Below the pieces are notes generated by a model. The model saw nothing but the letters and a program-made list of their open reading frames with translations. It searched no databases and had not been told where the DNA came from. Positions 61,305 to 64,000 of a stretch of 64,000 bases of DNA are shown here, piece by piece; position 1 is the first letter of the stretch, and each line of letters begins with the position of its first letter. The position numbers were made by a program, and so were the translations under genes. The DNA comes from Antedon mediterranea (Eukaryota; Echinodermata; Crinoidea; Comatulida; Antedonidae): positions 3,206,288 to 3,270,287 of the forward strand of contig NC_092676.1 in NCBI RefSeq assembly GCF_964355755.1, written 5' to 3'.

Positions 61305-62902
61305 ATGGATAACACTCGCCTGCTTGGCCTGGTTATATTGTATAGTATTTTCTTCTGCTGTTCTGCACAATCTTATACTTTTACAAAACATCCGCAATCG
61401 GTTCTCATTGCGGAAGGACAAACAGCAACGTTGTCGTGTGAATGGACACCAGAATTAAAGGAAAAACATGCCGTTTTGTGGTCAGCATTCCTTCATGTTG
61501 GTGAGATGCAAGCAATTGCAAGGTCAACTTTAAAGTACAATTTAACAACTAAAGCGACATCTTCATATCTTTCCATTTTCAATGTTGGTTACAACGATGT
61601 AGGAAACTACAGGTGTGATATCTTCGATGATGATTTACACACTTCTGAACTTGCTTTTCTAGGAAACATTACGTGCGATCCGGAAAATGATAATGGTGAG
61701 ATTGGAACAACGCTGACATGTTCTTATCTTCTTTATTATTATTCACGTGATATCGATTTAGTATGGTATAAAGAGGGAAATTTAATTGAATCAAGATCTT
61801 TGACTACCGAAGACGATGGATGGATGTATTTACTTGTAAAGCTATACTCGAAAATCAAGTGATAGGAACTTGTGAAACTACTCCGCTAATATTGACTATA
61901 GATGCAGAGATCGAACAATCACCGCCAGGTCCACTTCATGTTGGTGATAGCTTTAATCTTACCTGCTCAGGGAAAGGTAATCCTGATTTTTATGAATATG
62001 AATGGACCTGGAATGACAAACCGGTAGAAACAAATAGAAAAGAAAGATTCGCAATTGGTAATGTTCTTGTAGTAAAAGGTGTATACAGAAATGCTAATAA
62101 CAAACAAGTTACTTGTACTATTAGTCGTAGTGGTCGCAACAGCAGAGTAGTGAACTATACAGTTAACATTTCAGAACATATATCAAAACCAAATTCAAAC
62201 ACAGGAAACACCATGACGACTAAACCAATCTTATTAACATCAGACAGTGAACAGGTTATGCTAGACAAGTTTACAAGAGTGCTTATTGTAATTGGCGTAG
62301 TTACAATATCAGCTCTTGTGCTGTTGACAACTGTAATTATATTCGTATGCAAAATGAGAAATAGAAATCATCACAAAGACAAGAGAAACATCGTGAGCTT
62401 ACCAGTAAAACAAGAGTATGACATTGAACGAAGCACGACAAACAGTAGGCCTATAAAAGAAAGCTTGAACACAGATGTAAATGCTTATGTTAAGCCCAGA
62501 ACGTCAAATTCAAAAGCACAAGATACTTCGCAGACTATGGGGAATCAACATGCACTGTCAAGACAAGACCGAATAGAAAACACTGATGAGTATTATGATG
62601 TGGAATCAGCAGATATTCATCACGGTGAACTATCTACATCAGACAGTGATAATGAATATGACTATGTCGACACATCAGAAATCAATGTCAACGTCAATGC
62701 ACAATACATCACGAGAATGGCAGCTTCTGATAACACGATTATCAAATACGAAAATATCAAACGTTTTCCACGCGTGAGGGATGAAATGACCATCACAGTT
62801 AAACGTGCGGAAGATGTCGCAGGCAGAATTGAACTACCCGATACCAACGTGTACGAAAATGTACCAGTAGGCAAAAAACCAGTAAAGTTTACTTTGAACT
62901 AA
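61305..62902 (+). CDS. Single-exon transmembrane protein with three Ig domains, frame broken at a GATG repeat
   Basis: Signal peptide at residues 1-21 (hydrophobic LLGLVILYSIFFCC). Ig domain 1 has LSCEW and NYRCDI. Ig domain 2 has TLTCSY and LVWYKEG. The first frame then ends with a stop at 61860-61862. The other Cys of Ig 2 (DVFTCKA) is in a second frame, from about 61820 to 62902, which continues with Ig domain 3 (FNLTCSG, WTWND, VTCTIS), one TM helix (LIVIGVVTISALVLLTTVII) and a tail of about 170 residues with EYYDVE, EYDYVD, KYENI and VYENV. The switch falls on three GATG units at 61815-61826. With one or four units the frames would join, so this may be a length allele, an assembly error or a recent lesion. 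No introns, unlike its neighbours. A cell-surface adhesion or immune-type receptor is possible; no orthologue is recognised. Confidence 0.75.
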
Positions 62903-64000
62903 GAAGCAAAGATCCTCTACTGTAAATTACTGCATATGTTAACAAATGTTTACTATGGCTACTGCGAGTTAAGATGTTATAACAAGTCTATAACAAACAC
63001 CACTGTCCCCTTGGGAATTTTTTTAAATCTTTCAAATAATTTTAGAGGAATAATGATTAAATATTAAATCTTATCTTAATATCTGTTAAACCTAGTGTGA
63101 ACAAAAAAGAAGTGTGATTTGCCCAAATATGGTTAGTGATATACCCAAATATGGTCAGTGATATGACATCATCATGTCCATGGGTACATAACATTGTTGT
63201 CACATACAGTCTGATACTGTCGACAGGGCTTTAGCATAGCATACAGTACACGACTTGTTTGTTGTTTAACTCTACAGCTTTTACGCTTTCTGTGACTTAG
63301 AATTAGGACATTTTCTTTTGTATCTACAAAATGACTTCAAATGTACCATTGTCTCCAAGTGGATCTTGTTTAAATCTTATCAAGTTACAGGAATAATAAG
63401 TTCATGAAAATTTAACTTTTCATATTTTGTAAACCATAAGTTATGCAAATGTACATGATTTTTTAGATTGTACCTACTGAATTGTTTACTTTTATACAAT
63501 CATAATTTTTAACTTTTATACAATCATAATTTTTAACTTTTATACAATCAGAATGTTCAGATAGCAATTATATTTTTAGAAAACTTTGATTAACATTTTA
63601 TTATAGAATATTTTTCTATGTATGTTTTCTATATATTTTTTTATAATCTCGGTTTTATTGTATTGTCCTAGTTGACAGGGGCTGGTTAAGCACATCACAA
63701 GAAGACAGTTTTATTACTTTTGCTTTTCCGCTACACTCCCCTGTTATACTACCTGTTTTTTTTTGGTTACGTAGAAAGATTGAAAATTTACCTATAAATA
63801 AATAAATAACTTAAATATTATATATTGTCTTCGTATCATTACATACATGATGATGTAACAACTATAATTGTTTGTTGTTTAAGGAAGAAAACTGAAATAG
63901 ATTATTAGTACTACGTACTATTAACGTTAACGAGAATAAGTAGTGGTAGTGGCATATGAATAATAGGAAATACTTAAAGATATTGAAGTCGTACCAGGAA
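62903..64000. other. 3' flank of the Ig receptor
   Basis: AT-rich sequence with family-A copy 13 (63091-63232), a 24-bp tandem repeat of TTTATACAATCATAATTTTT at about 63481-63550 and AATAAATAAATAA near 63800, which could serve for polyadenylation. No further gene is seen up to the window end. Confidence 0.6.
63091..63232. mobile_element. MITE family A, copy 13
   Basis: Left end eroded (CCTAGTGTGAACAAAAAAGA); two ATATGGT(T/C)AGTGATAT units; right end CTGATACTGTCGACAGGGCT, with several changes from consensus, so it is an older copy. Confidence 0.65.

Overview
The window is eukaryotic: AT-rich, intron-rich DNA crowded with small inverted-repeat transposons. The gene families (an OATP transporter, a BLTP3/UHRF1BP1-type lipid-transfer protein, an SR splicing factor, a CD73-type 5'-nucleotidase and an Ig-domain receptor) point to a bilaterian animal. 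A marine deuterostome invertebrate such as an echinoderm is my best guess, but nothing in the sequence proves the phylum.

Layout: (1) 78-9673, minus strand: an SLCO/OATP transporter in 10 coding exons with an unusually long (~450 residue) cytoplasmic tail. (2) 9674-21625: about 12 kb with no recognisable gene, holding mobile-element remnants and simple repeats. (3) 21850-48316, minus strand: a complete BLTP3 (UHRF1BP1/UHRF1BP1L) orthologue in 20 coding exons, 1624 residues. Its introns hold most of the repeats, including a 1.1-kb foldback element, a young inverted-repeat element with a perfect target-site duplication and a decayed LINE. (4) 48611-52773, plus strand, divergent from BLTP3 with 294 bp between start codons: an SRSF7-like splicing factor in 6 exons (RRM, CCHC knuckle, RS tail). 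(5) 52774-56250: intergenic, with tandem repeats. (6) 56251-60697, minus strand: an ecto-5'-nucleotidase (NT5E/CD73-like) in 8 exons, 581 residues, with signal peptide and GPI-type C terminus. Its metal site is intact but several substrate-pocket residues are changed. (7) 61305-62902, plus strand, head to head with NT5E: a single-exon three-Ig-domain membrane protein whose frame is broken at a GATG tetranucleotide repeat. (8) 62903-64000: 3' flank with one more MITE.

Exon joins were made by hand from GT/AG sites, conserved phase and family alignment from memory. All four multi-exon genes give uninterrupted reading frames whose total length is a multiple of three. The genes are not an operon and share no obvious pathway, except that the two divergent pairs (BLTP3/SRSF and NT5E/Ig receptor) could share promoter regions.

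The most unusual theme is that several intronic minisatellites are built from copies of an authentic exon-intron boundary. Ten copies of a 5' splice site follow BLTP3 exon 5, about ten degenerate donor copies follow NT5E exon 5, and three copies of the 3' splice site plus exon start lie at NT5E exon 2.
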